From: Hydractinia symbiolongicarpus
Lineage: Eukaryota > Cnidaria > Hydrozoa > Anthoathecata > Hydractiniidae
DNA length: 64,000 nucleotides
Direction: 5' to 3'
Assembly (NCBI RefSeq): GCF_029227915.1
Contig: NC_079881.1
Location: 15,847,501 to 15,911,500 of the forward strand
Part shown: piece by piece, positions 49,764 through 60,775 of the stretch
Position numbering within the stretch: the stretch's first letter is position 1
How the letters are laid out: each line of letters opens with the position of its first letter
Notes under the pieces: model-generated
Seen by the model: the letters and a program-made list of their open reading frames with translations, nothing else
The model's database searches: none
What the model was told of the DNA's origin: nothing
Made by a program: the position numbers and the translations under genes

Positions 49764-51047
49764 CACTTCTAGTAGAAAACTCTCTTAACACACACAAAAA
49801 GAAACGAGTTTTGTATACACTCTTTTTTTTCTCGTGTTTAGGTCTTCGTAATGTTTTTATGTAAGTAACAGGGGATAGCACCAGACAACATTTATTTAAG
49901 CGTATTGCTTTGATCTATTAATGAATTAGAATAGCAATTAAATACACGTGTAGGACGTAGGGATACTGAGTGTCTTTTATTATTATTTTAACGCTAAATT
50001 GGATTTATTTAATTAACTTGAAACATATCCTTACGATCGAATTATGCCGCTTACAACGTATGAGGATTTTTTAGAACTTAGTGTGAGGTAGCTGACTGAC
50101 TTCTTGTGGACTGAGTAATAGTTGAGTTAATCACCAGAGCTTTTTCTGCTATAGAACTTATTATGTCAATAATTCAAACAAGCTTCACAGAGTAATTTAT
50201 TTATTTATCATAAAGATTTACACTTTAGTAATAAATTACTGCTATAATTGCGTGTCCTGATAAAGAAACCGATAAAGACATATATAACACTTTAGTCTAG
50301 TAAAATAAACTCATCATTTTTCCCTTTTTTGATATTTTTCAATAAGGAAAGCGTACAAAAAAAATTACAGGGCAATAGCGAAAGCAGGGAAGAAAGACAG
50401 GTATTCTTTCTAATACCACTCTTGAAAGACTTAAAGATGGGAGTGTTTAAGTAGACGAATCAAGGGACAAACATACAGATTAGTGTAATTATCATCGAAA
50501 AACAAAATTATAAAAATATCAAAATAATAAAAATTATTTGCAATTAAAATGACTACTGACTCAATTCCTAAAACTTTGCGACTGAACCTGTTCACCTTAT
50601 CTCTATGGGCAGTGTATTGAAAATTTTTACACCCATTATATAGAAGAAGCCATATTATTTTGCGAGCGTAAGTTTCACTTTAGGAATAGATAACATTGTA
50701 GAGTTTTGACAAGTATTTTGACAATGGATTATAACTTTCTAGATCTTCACAAATATTACAACCTAAACATTTCTTTACAAATCCAAAAACAAAGTTCAAG
50801 TCTAAATCCAAATCCAGTAAGGTATTTCCAAAATCAAAAATTTCTCTCTAAAAATCCAAGTTTAAAATCCAATGCCAAATCTTTATAAAGCACAAAGCAG
50901 CTACACAATTTTAAATATCTAAATATAAAATGAAATTACCTTTAATCAAGCATTAATTACTAATTACAGCCTTATAGCTAGCTACAGTACAGTGTCCTAA
51001 AAGCATTTTTGGGAGACCTCTAGGCAAAAGACTGAATAAAACGAGTC
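49470..51047. other. Repeat-rich spacer
   Basis: No gene supported. Contains the TACTTCTAGCAAAAAA tandem units (49665-49745) and otherwise AT-rich sequence. Confidence 0.5.
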
Positions 51048-51108
51048 CAAAGTTCAACTTGCACCACCGAGTTCTGCAAATCCATAATGGCGCATAATCT
51101 CCGAAATG
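51048..51108 (-). repeat. 61-bp inverted repeat, right copy
   Basis: Inverse of 48239-48299, ending GGCGCATAATCTCCGAAATG on the plus strand. About 60 bp short of the RLE LINE 3' end. Confidence 0.85.
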
Positions 51109-51319
51109 GTCTAATGGCGGCTGAAAAATGCACTTTTTTTTTTTCATTGTTTACATTAGTTAACTTTTATTTGTTGTTGTTGTATACATATATTTTACCG
51201 GTGTCCAACGGAGATATACCGATACAAAAAAATACATTAAATACATATAAATTCGACTGGAGACATTATACGTGGAAGGATAACAGAACATAGAAAAGAT
51301 TACATTACAAGGAAAAAAT

Positions 51320-52118
51320 CTAAATTTTAGCCAGTTGATGATCGACATCAATGTCTTCAGCAACCAATCTACTGCACTCTGACCTGACATTTGCCGTACG
51401 GGAGCCTCTAATACATAATAGGCACGATCTCAGCAGTGAAAAACTTAGTTTCGTCCGGATCAACGATATCACATTGCCCAGGTTTTGCTTTTTTTTTCGC
51501 TGCGATGTCTTCAGCCAATCGATGGTAGAATGTTTGGCACTCTCGACCCATTCCGCCCAAAATCGAGAATACCACCGGTGTGAAGCATCCATTCTCAACT
51601 TCCAATACTCTTTCGTTGTATTGATTCTTCTTCTCAGCCTCGTTCCTAACATAACATTGCTTTAGGTTTTGGTTAAAATAACGCGATGCGTTTGGATCAA
51701 AGACCCTTATATCATAAAATGCATTTTGTCTTTTTTCCCAAAATCGTCGAGGTCTTACGTCTAAACGACCTTCGTGCGACGTTTTCACTGATCGTTTGCC
51801 AAACTTTTCTCCAGTGAGAGGCATCAACATAGGTTCCGATTCGACATCTTTACAAACTTGTGAAAGCATATTTGTGGTGATGTCCCGAACATTGTTGTGA
51901 AGGATGATAACAAATCCACCTTTCATAGCATGTTGAAAATCGAATTTGGCACCGCATGCACATGTTGTTGGGACATTAGATAAATTCCAACCATATCTTA
52001 TTTTAACAGCATCCCAAAAATTTTGTTTATTCAGGTCGAAGCTGTGATCTTTCAAAGGTAAAACTGTCAACCAATTCGACGATCCTTTTTCTCTGTTGCT
52101 ACAATTCAGACGTTGCAT
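51320..52118 (-). pseudogene. RLE LINE: zinc knuckle and restriction-like endonuclease part
   Basis: The frame 52118-51408 begins in the linker (SSNWLTVLPLKDHSFDLNKQ), passes the CxC...H knuckle, LTGEKFGKRS, and the endonuclease Asp motifs, then ERVLEVENGCFTPVVFSILG and GMGRECQTFYHRLAEDI. A shift near 51485 moves the reading to a second frame ending SFSLLRSCLLCIRGSRT. The endonuclease cleaves target DNA to prime reverse transcription in this class. The recalled second Cys of the knuckle (HALSCPKGG in relatives) reads HAMKGG here, so the knuckle is damaged. Confidence 0.8.
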
Positions 52119-52216
52119 TCTTGCATTTAGTGACAGAGTTAGTTTTTGAAGTAATTCATTTTGGCGACTTTCACGCTTGGCTCTGAATTTCCCCTTCGTC
52201 CTCGTTGTGGATGTTG

Positions 52217-53542
52217 TTACATATGACGTATTCTGTTGCAGGACGAGGTCTCAACTGTCGCCTTTAAATCTCTAGAATTTACGTACTCATGAATTGCTTC
52301 CTCATGAAATACTATGAGACCCATACCACCCATACGTGGTGGTAATGACATAAGCAATCTTTCATTATCGGAGCATAGAATGCCCCCATTTAATGCAGGT
52401 ATAAACTCATCACGCATTATTCCTTCCAGTGGATATAGCAAGTCACAAATATCCGGTATAGTTCTTATAAAATACGTAAATGTACTACGGAATCCATTGA
52501 TAAATCCACAGTATGCAGCTTGGGGATCTATTTCAGCAATATTTGATAAAAGACGGAATTGTTTTGCCCAGGATTCTACGATGTTTGACACATATTCTCT
52601 CTTGTATGCAACACTTCCGATTCCGATTCCGATTATAAGATGACGTTGTCCTGTTGTTGTTATTTTCACATCCGTATCACCAAAATACTCAGCAGCCTTA
52701 TCAGTATATTCTGCTTTCACAATTAATACGGATTTGACTGCCTTTGGATAGTACCCATACTTCGGTCCAGTTCGATTCAAGGAGTACCATATAGACTTTA
52801 TCTCATGAACCTTTCCAGCCACACTGAAATCATCTGCAAAAGCAACTTCCTTCGTTGTAAAATTATTTTCTTCACTCTTAAACAATAAGTTTGAAAGTAA
52901 TGGCGTTACAGAAAGAGCATATGCAGCCATCGCAGTCGGGTCGCATTGAGTAGTACCTTCTGTTGATTGTATTTCTCCTCCTGCAGTTATGAACAGTCGC
53001 GCTGGAGATCTGTAACAGTTACTGATGTACGTTGATATGATTGGACAAAGAATAGCTATGTTATGAAGCATGACTTTTCTATTAATAGAGTTAAAGGTGT
53101 TTTCCGCATCAATCAACAAGACTGCTTCTGTTTCATCCATATCGAATATGTCATGCATAGCGTGTATTGCTGCTTCGGCTCCTGCTTCCTGCACAGCACA
53201 TAATTGTAAAGATCCTGCCGCTTCTGTTACTTTATCCTTTGTTAAAGACATAATCACTTTTCCAGCTATCCTTCTGAGCACCTCTCCTACACCAATAGGT
53301 CTCAGTCCAGGATTCTTGTTCAAAGGTATTAATCGGCAGGCTGTAAAAAAGCTAATTGAATCCAACTCATCAGCACATAAATCATTTGTACAAAGTTTTT
53401 TGATAAATTCTGCTATTGCACTTCTTAAATCAGATGTCGCTGTACCAAATACAGATGAAGTTAAAATCCTTCGCCAGCCTTCTGCATCCAAATCTGAAGG
53501 TTCGGATCCACCCTTGGTTGATACCGCTGCCTTCAATACCAA
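52217..53542 (-). pseudogene. RLE LINE: reverse transcriptase part
   Basis: 441-codon open frame with RT motifs in order: SISFFTACRLIPLNKNPG, RPIGVGEVLRRIAGK, LLIDAENTFNSINR (motif A Asp), EGTTQCDPTAMAAYAL (motif B; QGDP is expected, Cys replaces Gly), EVAFADDFSVAGK (motif C, both Asp retained), and LPPRMGGMGLI. The motif B substitution and the missing N and C termini argue for inactivity. Confidence 0.85.
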
Positions 53543-54458
53543 TGCTTCAATGCTTCGTCAATGTCATTGTATGCAATGTCATGTATTCTTTGCAACGGTC
53601 CATTCAACATGACGTCATCAGATATGTCTTTACTTGTTGGATGTTTTTGTTTAATCAGTTTAAGACTTTCTTCATTTAAAGGAAGGATTCCATTTTCCAT
53701 ATTATTAGATAACAGCTGAATTGCTGCTTTCACATCTCCTTTACGCATTAAAGAACTGAATTTTTTAGAGATTACACCGATATTCAAAATGTTATTTGAT
53801 GACTTCAAATTCATCTGGATAGTTTCACATTCAAACAAAAGTTCAGATAGATTCCCATCATTCCAAAGCTTTAATCGCCTCTCAAGTGCTTTCAAATGAT
53901 CTTTTGCCTTCGATTTTCTGCCCGGTTTTTGAAGCAACAAAGCAGGCATAACATGTATTGCCGTTAACGCAATTTCTTTCATCGGACCATCATTTGTCCA
54001 GCTGTAGAGGAGTCTCAAATTTCTTGAATGTAACTCTTACCAGCTAAACCAGTTGGTAATAAAAACAAATTTTTTCTCCAATGAGCAATCTTGGTGTAAA
54101 TCATGTTCAGTTCATTCACAAAAATAGCACCTTTAACATTTCTCCACTTGAAATTATACTTGATCACATCTACCTGTTGAGGCAATTCAGTTCCATAAAG
54201 CGATTCAGTTGCAGGTGTTTCCACAACATGCTGATTTTCTCTCATAGATTTATTTTTACAGAATTTTAGATGCTGCAATAAACCTCTACGAGTCTTGAAG
54301 CTTCTGTGACAGGTTTTGCATTCATTATTCATCACTACGGTTATCATTCCATCTTGCCTTTCGCCATTTTCCGGAGTAACGTTCGCCTGATGTTGTATTT
54401 GCAGATGCGAACTTCTATCCATAGCGAAGTAAATCTCCTGTGTGTATCTGAAGTTCAA
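53533..54458 (-). pseudogene. RLE LINE: N-terminal finger and linker part
   Basis: Two frames: 54458-54015 carries CKTCHRSFKTRRGLLQHLKFC and ends at LAGKSYIQEI; 54018-53533 resumes LLYSWTNDGPMKEIALTAIH and continues SKAKDHLKALERRLKLWNDG to IHDIAYNDIDEAL, next to the RT start (LKAAVSTKGGSEPSDLDAEG). The two junctions are single-base shifts, since homologous order continues directly. The N-terminal finger is expected to bind target DNA. Confidence 0.75.
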
Positions 54459-55345
54459 ACGTTTATTTACGATTCAGTCATCAACAATCTCTTCACTTTC
54501 GCTTTTATGTTTACAAAAACATCCGGCTCTTTAGCTAAGGAACAGGTAAATTTTTAGGTCACGTGTATTTCCTCATGTGCGCCAAAATGGCTCTCAATTG
54601 GGAAGGTACATTTGGAATGCTGAGATGTCCCCGACTTAAATTATCAGGATACCTCTTTTTCTAACCAGGATCACTCAGTTGATAATAAAATAACACGGGA
54701 ATAGGACAAATAGAATGTGCCGAATGTGTGTTACTTGTATTTTGTATTGCAAAACGAAATAAACGGGTATCATTTTGTTTATTTCGTGTTGGTATATATG
54801 AAATAAAACTTAGTTTTTGATACAAAATTGCAATTCAAATAAGATTAACCAGTGGCGAATTTAGGTATGTCAAGCTAGTCGGATGGACGTACTTAATTTT
54901 CGTCAAAATCCTTGTTGTTGCAATTTCAAAAAAATATTTCGCTTAAGCACAAATATCTTCCAGGGTGGCTTTCGTAATATGCTCTGGGTTGAATTTCTAT
55001 AGAATTTCTACACATAGAACACACTACATGCATGTATTATATAGTTGAGCGCATATTCATAATGATATGGCGTAATACGTAAGAAACTGCATAAATATCC
55101 TGCGACTTACTTCACATGTTGTTATTAGGGGGCGCAAAATTCATTTTATTTTATTCATTTAATTTTATTTAAATCATTGTAAAAATTGTAGCGTATACCC
55201 CTAATTTAATCTCGCTGTACTTCGACTTACTTGTTGTATTAGGGGGTGAAAAATATAAGTAATGGTAACATGTGACGTAAAAATCATAAACCAACCCCCG
55301 TAATTTTAACACAAGTAAGTCAAATAAGGCGAGAATATTCATTAA
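54459..55345. other. Spacer upstream of Harbinger-like MITE
   Basis: No gene. Two short words GTTATTAGGGGGCG and TGTATTAGGGGGTG (55122, 55232) with an inverted CTACCCCCTAATA at 56254 suggest an older element into which the MITE inserted. Confidence 0.4.
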
Positions 55346-56068
55346 GGGCCTTTTTATATGAGAACCGGGAAACTTGCCCATCGAGTTTCCCGGTAGAGCG
55401 GGCTATTATCAACTCGGGTTTATTTGTAAATTTATCATTTCCCATCCCGGGTTTATATGAAGAAAAATTAGCGGGAAACTAAAAGTGGCGGGGTGAATAT
55501 GTAAGAAAAAAGAAGATAGCGATACTGTTGATGCTTGAAACAACTGTGTTATCACTATTAATTATTTCTCAAATTTTTTGAAAATTACCAGCATTTCTGA
55601 CCAATTTAAATATTATACATTAACATCTCCCACACGCTTGAAACAGGATTAAAAGTTAATCTTAGATCATTCTTAATTGTAATTTTAGTGAAACCTGGTG
55701 TTTTCAGCATGTTTCATGGTTTTGTTGTCTTTTATTACAAATACACTATGATACAAAAACAAATATGTCCATTGATATGCATTAATAGTGATAATTATTT
55801 GCTCCTCTAAGGTTACATAAACTTTTTCCGTACTTTGCCCCTGGGTTTTTCTGTTTACATGAACAAATATCCATCCCGTGTGACCGGAATTCCGGCTCAC
55901 TTGCCCGGGATCTCGGTTGACCGAGTTTCCCGTTGTAACCGGGGCGAGATGAATATGCACCATATAAACACGATTTCAATTTTCAGCGTTCTTCCGCAAA
56001 TATCTGAGATCTCGGTCATGCGGAATATCTCGGTGGACCGAGTTTCCCAGTCTCATATAAAAAGGCCC
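55346..56068. mobile_element. PIF/Harbinger-like MITE
   Basis: Inverted termini GGGCCTTTTTATATGAGA at both ends (extended imperfectly by CCGGGAAACT / CTGGGAAACT), flanked by TAA on each side (55343-55345 and 56069-56071). A 3-bp T-A-A target duplication with GG-starting termini is the Harbinger pattern. 723 bp, no transposase. Inside the termini, variants of ATCTCGG..GACCGAGTTTCCC recur (55882-55935, 56005-56050). Confidence 0.8.
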
Positions 56069-56071
56069 TAA

Positions 56072-56830
56072 GGGGTAGTGGCTTGTGAAATACCGTTAAA
56101 AACCGTTAAAAACAAAAAGAAATGATGCTTTACTTTTTTGCACAATTTCTTTTTCAACAAAAATAAAATAATAAACAACATATTTACTTTTGAAGATTTG
56201 TTATCAAGGTCATAAAACAGCAAAGAAATGAGAACTTGACAAAAATTGTACAACTACCCCCTAATAAATTTATTGCGACTGACTTGTGAAGAGATTTTCA
56301 TGCCGAATTAAAGATGAAACTTTGAAGCCGTAGGTAGCATGTGTGGTGTTCGTACAAAGTTTTTTTGTCAGTCGAAGAAAGAAAACGCCTGATGTTTTTT
56401 TAATAAAGCTTTGCTCTTAGTTAAGTTGGATAAAGAAAGTTGTTGTGCCTCGCACTACGAATTTTTGAATTAAAAGCAGCTGGGAAGTGGAATAAGCTGC
56501 TCTTTTTAAATCAACGGTTTCAGCTTAAACGAATGGTTTACTTTACAAGACCTCGAAATATACTATTTTCTGGTGAACTTTGTTTATCGATGGATGGTGT
56601 TTAGGTAGAAGTAGATTTTGTAATGTCCCTGATGTGTTTTTAGCTATTTAGAATGCAGATAAATTGTGCAGTAAAATTTCGTACTATATTTGAACGAGTA
56701 TAGGTAATCTTCGAGTCGGTAAGTTAGTGAGTTCGCGAGTCGCGAGTTGCTGATTTGGTGAGTTCAAAAAATATACGGCTGCCGTTTTTGATGTGGTTAT
56801 TTTTCCGGATTTTTTTTTATTGTTAACACG
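56072..56830. other. Spacer
   Basis: No gene seen. Around 56716-56765 GAGT/GCGAG words repeat (GAGTTCGCGAGTCGCGAGTT). Confidence 0.4.
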
Positions 56831-56962
56831 TTTTATTTATTTATTTATTTATTTATTTAAAGTTGGATCCAGTATAGTTACAAAGTACTAATTTATACCA
56901 ACTATCAAATTAAAACATGTAAATACTAAGTGATAAAAATACAAATAAAATACTAAAATAAA

Positions 56963-57991
56963 TCATCGATTGATCCCCGAATGAGCAGCACAGAGTTTAC
57001 ATTGGCAGTATATTTCAACGTGCCTGATAACAGATTTGAATTCTTTTAGATCTGTCACATTTTTGACACACGCAGGTAGGTAATTCCAGGCTAGGCTAGC
57101 GCGAAATTGAAAAGAATTCTGCCCGATACTGCTTTTAGAAGGTGGAATGACCAGTACAGTACCACGCCTAAGACTGTAAGTAGTCTCCTTCTTTCGAAAA
57201 ATATCCCACATTAGTTCAGGGTTCAATCCATGAAGACACTTATAAACTTCAGTTACAAGGCTTTTCAGATTTCTATCATGGATAGGCATCATACTAGATA
57301 TTTCCAGTATTTCTGTATAGGTTTTCTGCACCAGACCAGTTTTTGCACACAACGCTCTTTTATGGGTTGCCGAAATGAGATTGTGTGCCTGTTTGCTACA
57401 GAACATCCATACAAGGGGGCAATAATTGAAACAAGGTAAAATAAATGAGTTAAATAATAAATCAATCTGATCCTGTTTGAGAAAATTTCGTATCCTCAGG
57501 AGTGCTTTTGTCTTTGAGGAAGCACTTTTGCACATCCCTTTTACGTGAGGGTAAAATGAAAGTTTTTCATCCAGAGTAATACCTAGTAACTTAACTTGTT
57601 TTGATGGAGCAATAGAAGATGAGCCAATCTGAATGCTGATATTGCCAACATCAGCTCCCAGAATTATCATCTGAAACTTGCTTGGATTTGCAACCATACC
57701 ATTTGAGTTGAACCAGTTTACCACTTTGACTATGTCAGAGTGCAAACTTCCTAGAACAGCAGTAATGCTACTCTTACAACTAAAAATGGTGTTGTCGTCG
57801 GCAAAGTTGCAGATATCACCCTCTAATAACAGGAACAACAAATCATTAATAAACACATTGAATAATATCGGTCCTAGGACAGAGCCTTGAGGAACTCCTA
57901 ACAAAATTTCTAACCACTCACTAACCGAGGAGCCTAACCTCACTCGATGTTTCCTGTTTGATAGATAGCTCAAAGACCAAAAGGGAGACAA
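56963..57991 (-). pseudogene. LINE reverse transcriptase, palm to C terminus
   Basis: 342-codon open frame: LSYLSNRKHRVRLGS, LLGVPQGSVLGPILFNVFIN (motif B), CNFADDNTIF (motif C, both Asp present), VVNWFNSNGMVANPSKFQMI, KLLGITLDEKLSF and SFILPCFNYCPLVWMF in normal order. The open frame shows this is a young copy compared with 46550-47700. It lacks the first RT half in frame, so cannot act alone. Confidence 0.9.
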
Positions 57992-58455
57992 TCAAATGCT
58001 TTGGATAAATCCATCAAAACTGCACCGACTTTTCCAGATTTTGAGAGACATTTTTGCCACTTTTGAAGCATGTTTAAAATAGCATACTGACAGCTGTAAC
58101 TCTTTCGAAATCCACAAAGATATTTAGACAAAAAGGTGTTGAAGAATGGTAACAGTTGTTTGGCTAAAATTCTCTCAAAAACTTTGGAAACAGTTGGTAA
58201 CAAACTGACAGGTCTATAATTTACCTTGTCTGTGAAGCTACCCTTTTTATATAAAGGGATTATCTCTGCCAAAGATAAAAGACTAGGAAAAACAGAACTG
58301 TCAATAATAGAACTGTTAAAACATTTTGTAAGTACTGGAACACAATATCTAGCAGCTAATTTAAGCATCTTCGTTGGAATCGAACCACTGACTTTCTTGC
58401 TATCATCTAACGCAAGAATTTTCTTAAACATGACATCCTCACAAATTGGAGACAA
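57970..58455 (-). pseudogene. LINE reverse transcriptase, fingers to motif A
   Basis: 161 codons: IIPLYKKGSFTDKVNYRPVS, LLPTVSKVFERILAKQLLPF, GFRKSYSCQYAILNML and AVLMDLSKAFDCLPFGL (motif A). Right after KAFDCLP the segment normally linking motif A to SYLSNR (about 20-25 residues in related LINEs) is missing, and the frame changes into the next ORF. This is an internal deletion. Confidence 0.88.
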
Positions 58456-58485
58456 CTCAAAAGTATGTGTCTGTTTCTTCGATTT

Positions 58486-58521
58486 AATCTTGGAGGAAAG
58501 AATACGGAAGGAGAAACAACT
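58486..58521 (+). repeat. 36-bp perfect inverted repeat, left arm (inside the LINE)
   Basis: AATCTTGGAGGAAAGAATAC ... GAAACAACT; identical inverse at 59233-59268. Weaker similarity continues into CAGTGCGTGAGGTGCTC near 58580. Confidence 0.95.
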
Positions 58522-59169
58522 TCATTTCTGTATGCTTTAAATGTATTGAATTTTCTATTGTTTTTAATTTCAAAAGAATCAGTGCGTGAGGTGCTCGACC
58601 GAGTCTTTTTCGCAAAAAAATGATCAAATTCCATATTCTCCTTTAATAGGGGCTAACTTTTTTCTATTGAAATCTGACAGTAACACGCTGCAGGCACGTG
58701 ATGTTTGTATGGAAAGTGTGCCTAATATAAGTCGGTAAACATTGCTGTTAAAAACTTCAACAATACGTTGGGAAATAAGCGTTAAACCATGATATTAACC
58801 TATTTTTGCAGGCTTGAGTATACCACTTTGATCATGAAAAACAATATAGATAGATATGCGCCGGACGAGTGCCGACAAAATGTGTGCTGGATTAATGTTT
58901 CTTCTAACTAAAGAAATAACTTCTTATAACAGAACGTCGTTTTAAAACGAGATATAAACTTTTTCTTTTTGTTTACAAAAGTGTCGCGCATGTGCTTCTT
59001 CGCTAATTATGTTAACATAAGAACAAAAGAAATTTTACCGATTTCAATATGGCTTCTTGTTTTGATAATATTATCAAATTCATCATCAAATTATCTAATT
59101 GTTTTTATAACCAATCATAGTTGCGAATTGTTATTTACGAATAATTTAGTCACACAACCGCCAAAATTT

Positions 59170-59268
59170 CAAATTTAGTTTCTATACAGACACCTGCTAG
59201 AACCTCACGCAGTGTTTCAATAGAATTGAAAGAGTTGTTTCTCCTTCCGTATTCTTTCCTCCAAGATT
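59170..59268 (-). repeat. Inverted, internally deleted copy of the LINE 5' end
   Basis: Contains the exact inverse of 58486-58521 at 59233-59268, preceded by GAACCTCACGCAGTGTTTC, matching (inverted) the segment near 58580 but with the intervening 60 bp mostly missing. Confidence 0.7.
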
Positions 59269-60690
59269 TAATGAAGAGGACACTAGGGTGAGACGCATAC
59301 TTCTCTACTGCAGCAAGAACAGCATCACACTCGGAAGAAAATCTTGGAATCGCTAAAATTCATTCGACTGGAATATTTTTAGTATTTATTAGCTGCGAAG
59401 ATTTTTATGCTCAAATATATTCTGCAGAGTGTAAAAGAAAAAAATTAAAGAAAAAAAAAAGCTCACTCTTCTTCATCTAGCTTGATCCTTTTTTTTCTCG
59501 GGAGAGGCGGATTTTTTTTATAAACTAATAACAACAACGTCCTCCTCGATATCTGAGATAAGAAGTACCTAAAATTGTTGTATAATGATTTAAATTAAGG
59601 CTTGTTTGAGAAGTTACGGAATTGTAGGAGGCGATTTATTTAAACCGAAAGGTACCTCGTGTGATTCATTTCCTTGAAACGCGAAAAATAGGAAGGGTTT
59701 TAGGAACATAAATTAAAAGGGCTACATAAATTACCTTGTTTGGTGTATCAGTTAAATCAATCATATCCATTATCGTTGTGAACAAATAGTAAAAAGTGTT
59801 TCAAAATGAAAGACTTCGCGTGTCTTCTTTAAGGCTGTAGGAGAAAAGGACAAATTTGCGCAGTGCAGTTCAGGTATCGTGCTCGTATGATAATTTCGTC
59901 TTCAGTTTCTTCTCCCCAAATGAAAACGCACTGACTGAAAGGGACCTAAGCCAAAGTTGGTAAGAAATTCGATCCAGTCTTCTCCTAATAGAAGTATCTG
60001 TTAATCTCCCATTGGAAAATTGCCCATATTGAAGAAATTCTTTATTATTTTCAAATTCAAGGGGTAAAAGGTGATCACTGATACGTTTCTTGCTTTTCGA
60101 AACCATGAAGGTAAGAGATAAAAGAACGCGTATCTGATTAAAGGAAACACAGTATTAATTTTTAATGATATATATATATTTTTTTATTTTTATATTTTTT
60201 ATATTCTTTATATTTTTTAAACTCTTCGCAACTTTTTCACCACTTTATCAAACTCGTCGCTTTGACATAATTGTCACTGAACACCTTTCGTTGATCACGT
60301 CTTAAAATATAATGTGATGATGATATTATTACTTCTTAAAATTTAAACTCTACGGTGGAGAGCCACAAGGAGAGCAATGCATATTTTTCCGGATGTCGGC
60401 ATTTAAAAAATTTTGCAGCTCACTGACTCACGCCTCACCAACTTACGACTAGAACATTTACCAAACTCTTTTTGAACTAGTAAGATAAAAAATCACAAGC
60501 TATAAAATTTTTGTTAGTTATATAAAAAACGGAAAATGGCTTATTCACAAAAAAAATGTAATTTATATTTTATATATAAAATATAATTTTATGTTGTTTT
60601 GTATAAATTTTATTTTGTTTTTTTCTCACACAGGGTTTCATAAAACGGTACTCTTATTCGGCTGGTCACCAAAAATGGCATATCGGAAAA
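59269..60690. other. Spacer
   Basis: AT-rich with no recognised gene. A 78-codon minus ORF at 60106-59870 (KRISDHLLPLEFENNKEF) is hydrophilic and unidentified. Confidence 0.4.
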
Positions 60691-60775
60691 GTGGGACGCG
60701 GGACCCTGTTGAGTCGGGATGCGGGACTCGGGACCTGGGACGCGGGACGCAGGAGTCGGGACGCGGGACCCTGGA
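60691..60775. repeat. GC-rich minisatellite
   Basis: Variants of GGGACGCGGGACC and GAGTCGGGA repeated head to tail over about 85 bp in otherwise AT-rich DNA. Confidence 0.9.

Larger units (their letters stand above)
51165..54458 (-). mobile_element. Near full-length RLE-type LINE, inactivated
   Basis: Minus strand, about 3.3 kb. Order: N-terminal CCHC-type finger (CKTCHRSF..H..C), linker, reverse transcriptase, a gag-like zinc knuckle (TCACGAKFDFQHAMKGG), then a restriction-like endonuclease (GRLDVRPRRFW and AFYDIRVFDPNA, carrying the Asp residues) and the C-terminal LLRSCLLCIRGSRTA. This order is that of the R2/R4-like, endonuclease-C-terminal LINEs. At least four frameshifts (about 54015, 53545, 52180, 51485) split it into separate frames. 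The 3' end has a short ACAACAACAACAA run (51168-51180). Confidence 0.85.
56831..58634 (-). mobile_element. 5'-truncated, internally deleted Jockey/CR1-type LINE
   Basis: Reads from about 58634 down to 56963 (stop), followed by a roughly 100-bp 3' UTR and an (AAAT)7-type tail at 56831-56861 on this strand. Only the region after the endonuclease is present: a linker (FEIKNNRKFNTFKAYRNEV), RT fingers and palm, thumb and C-terminal region. The tail and orientation are diagnostic of target-primed insertion. Confidence 0.88.
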
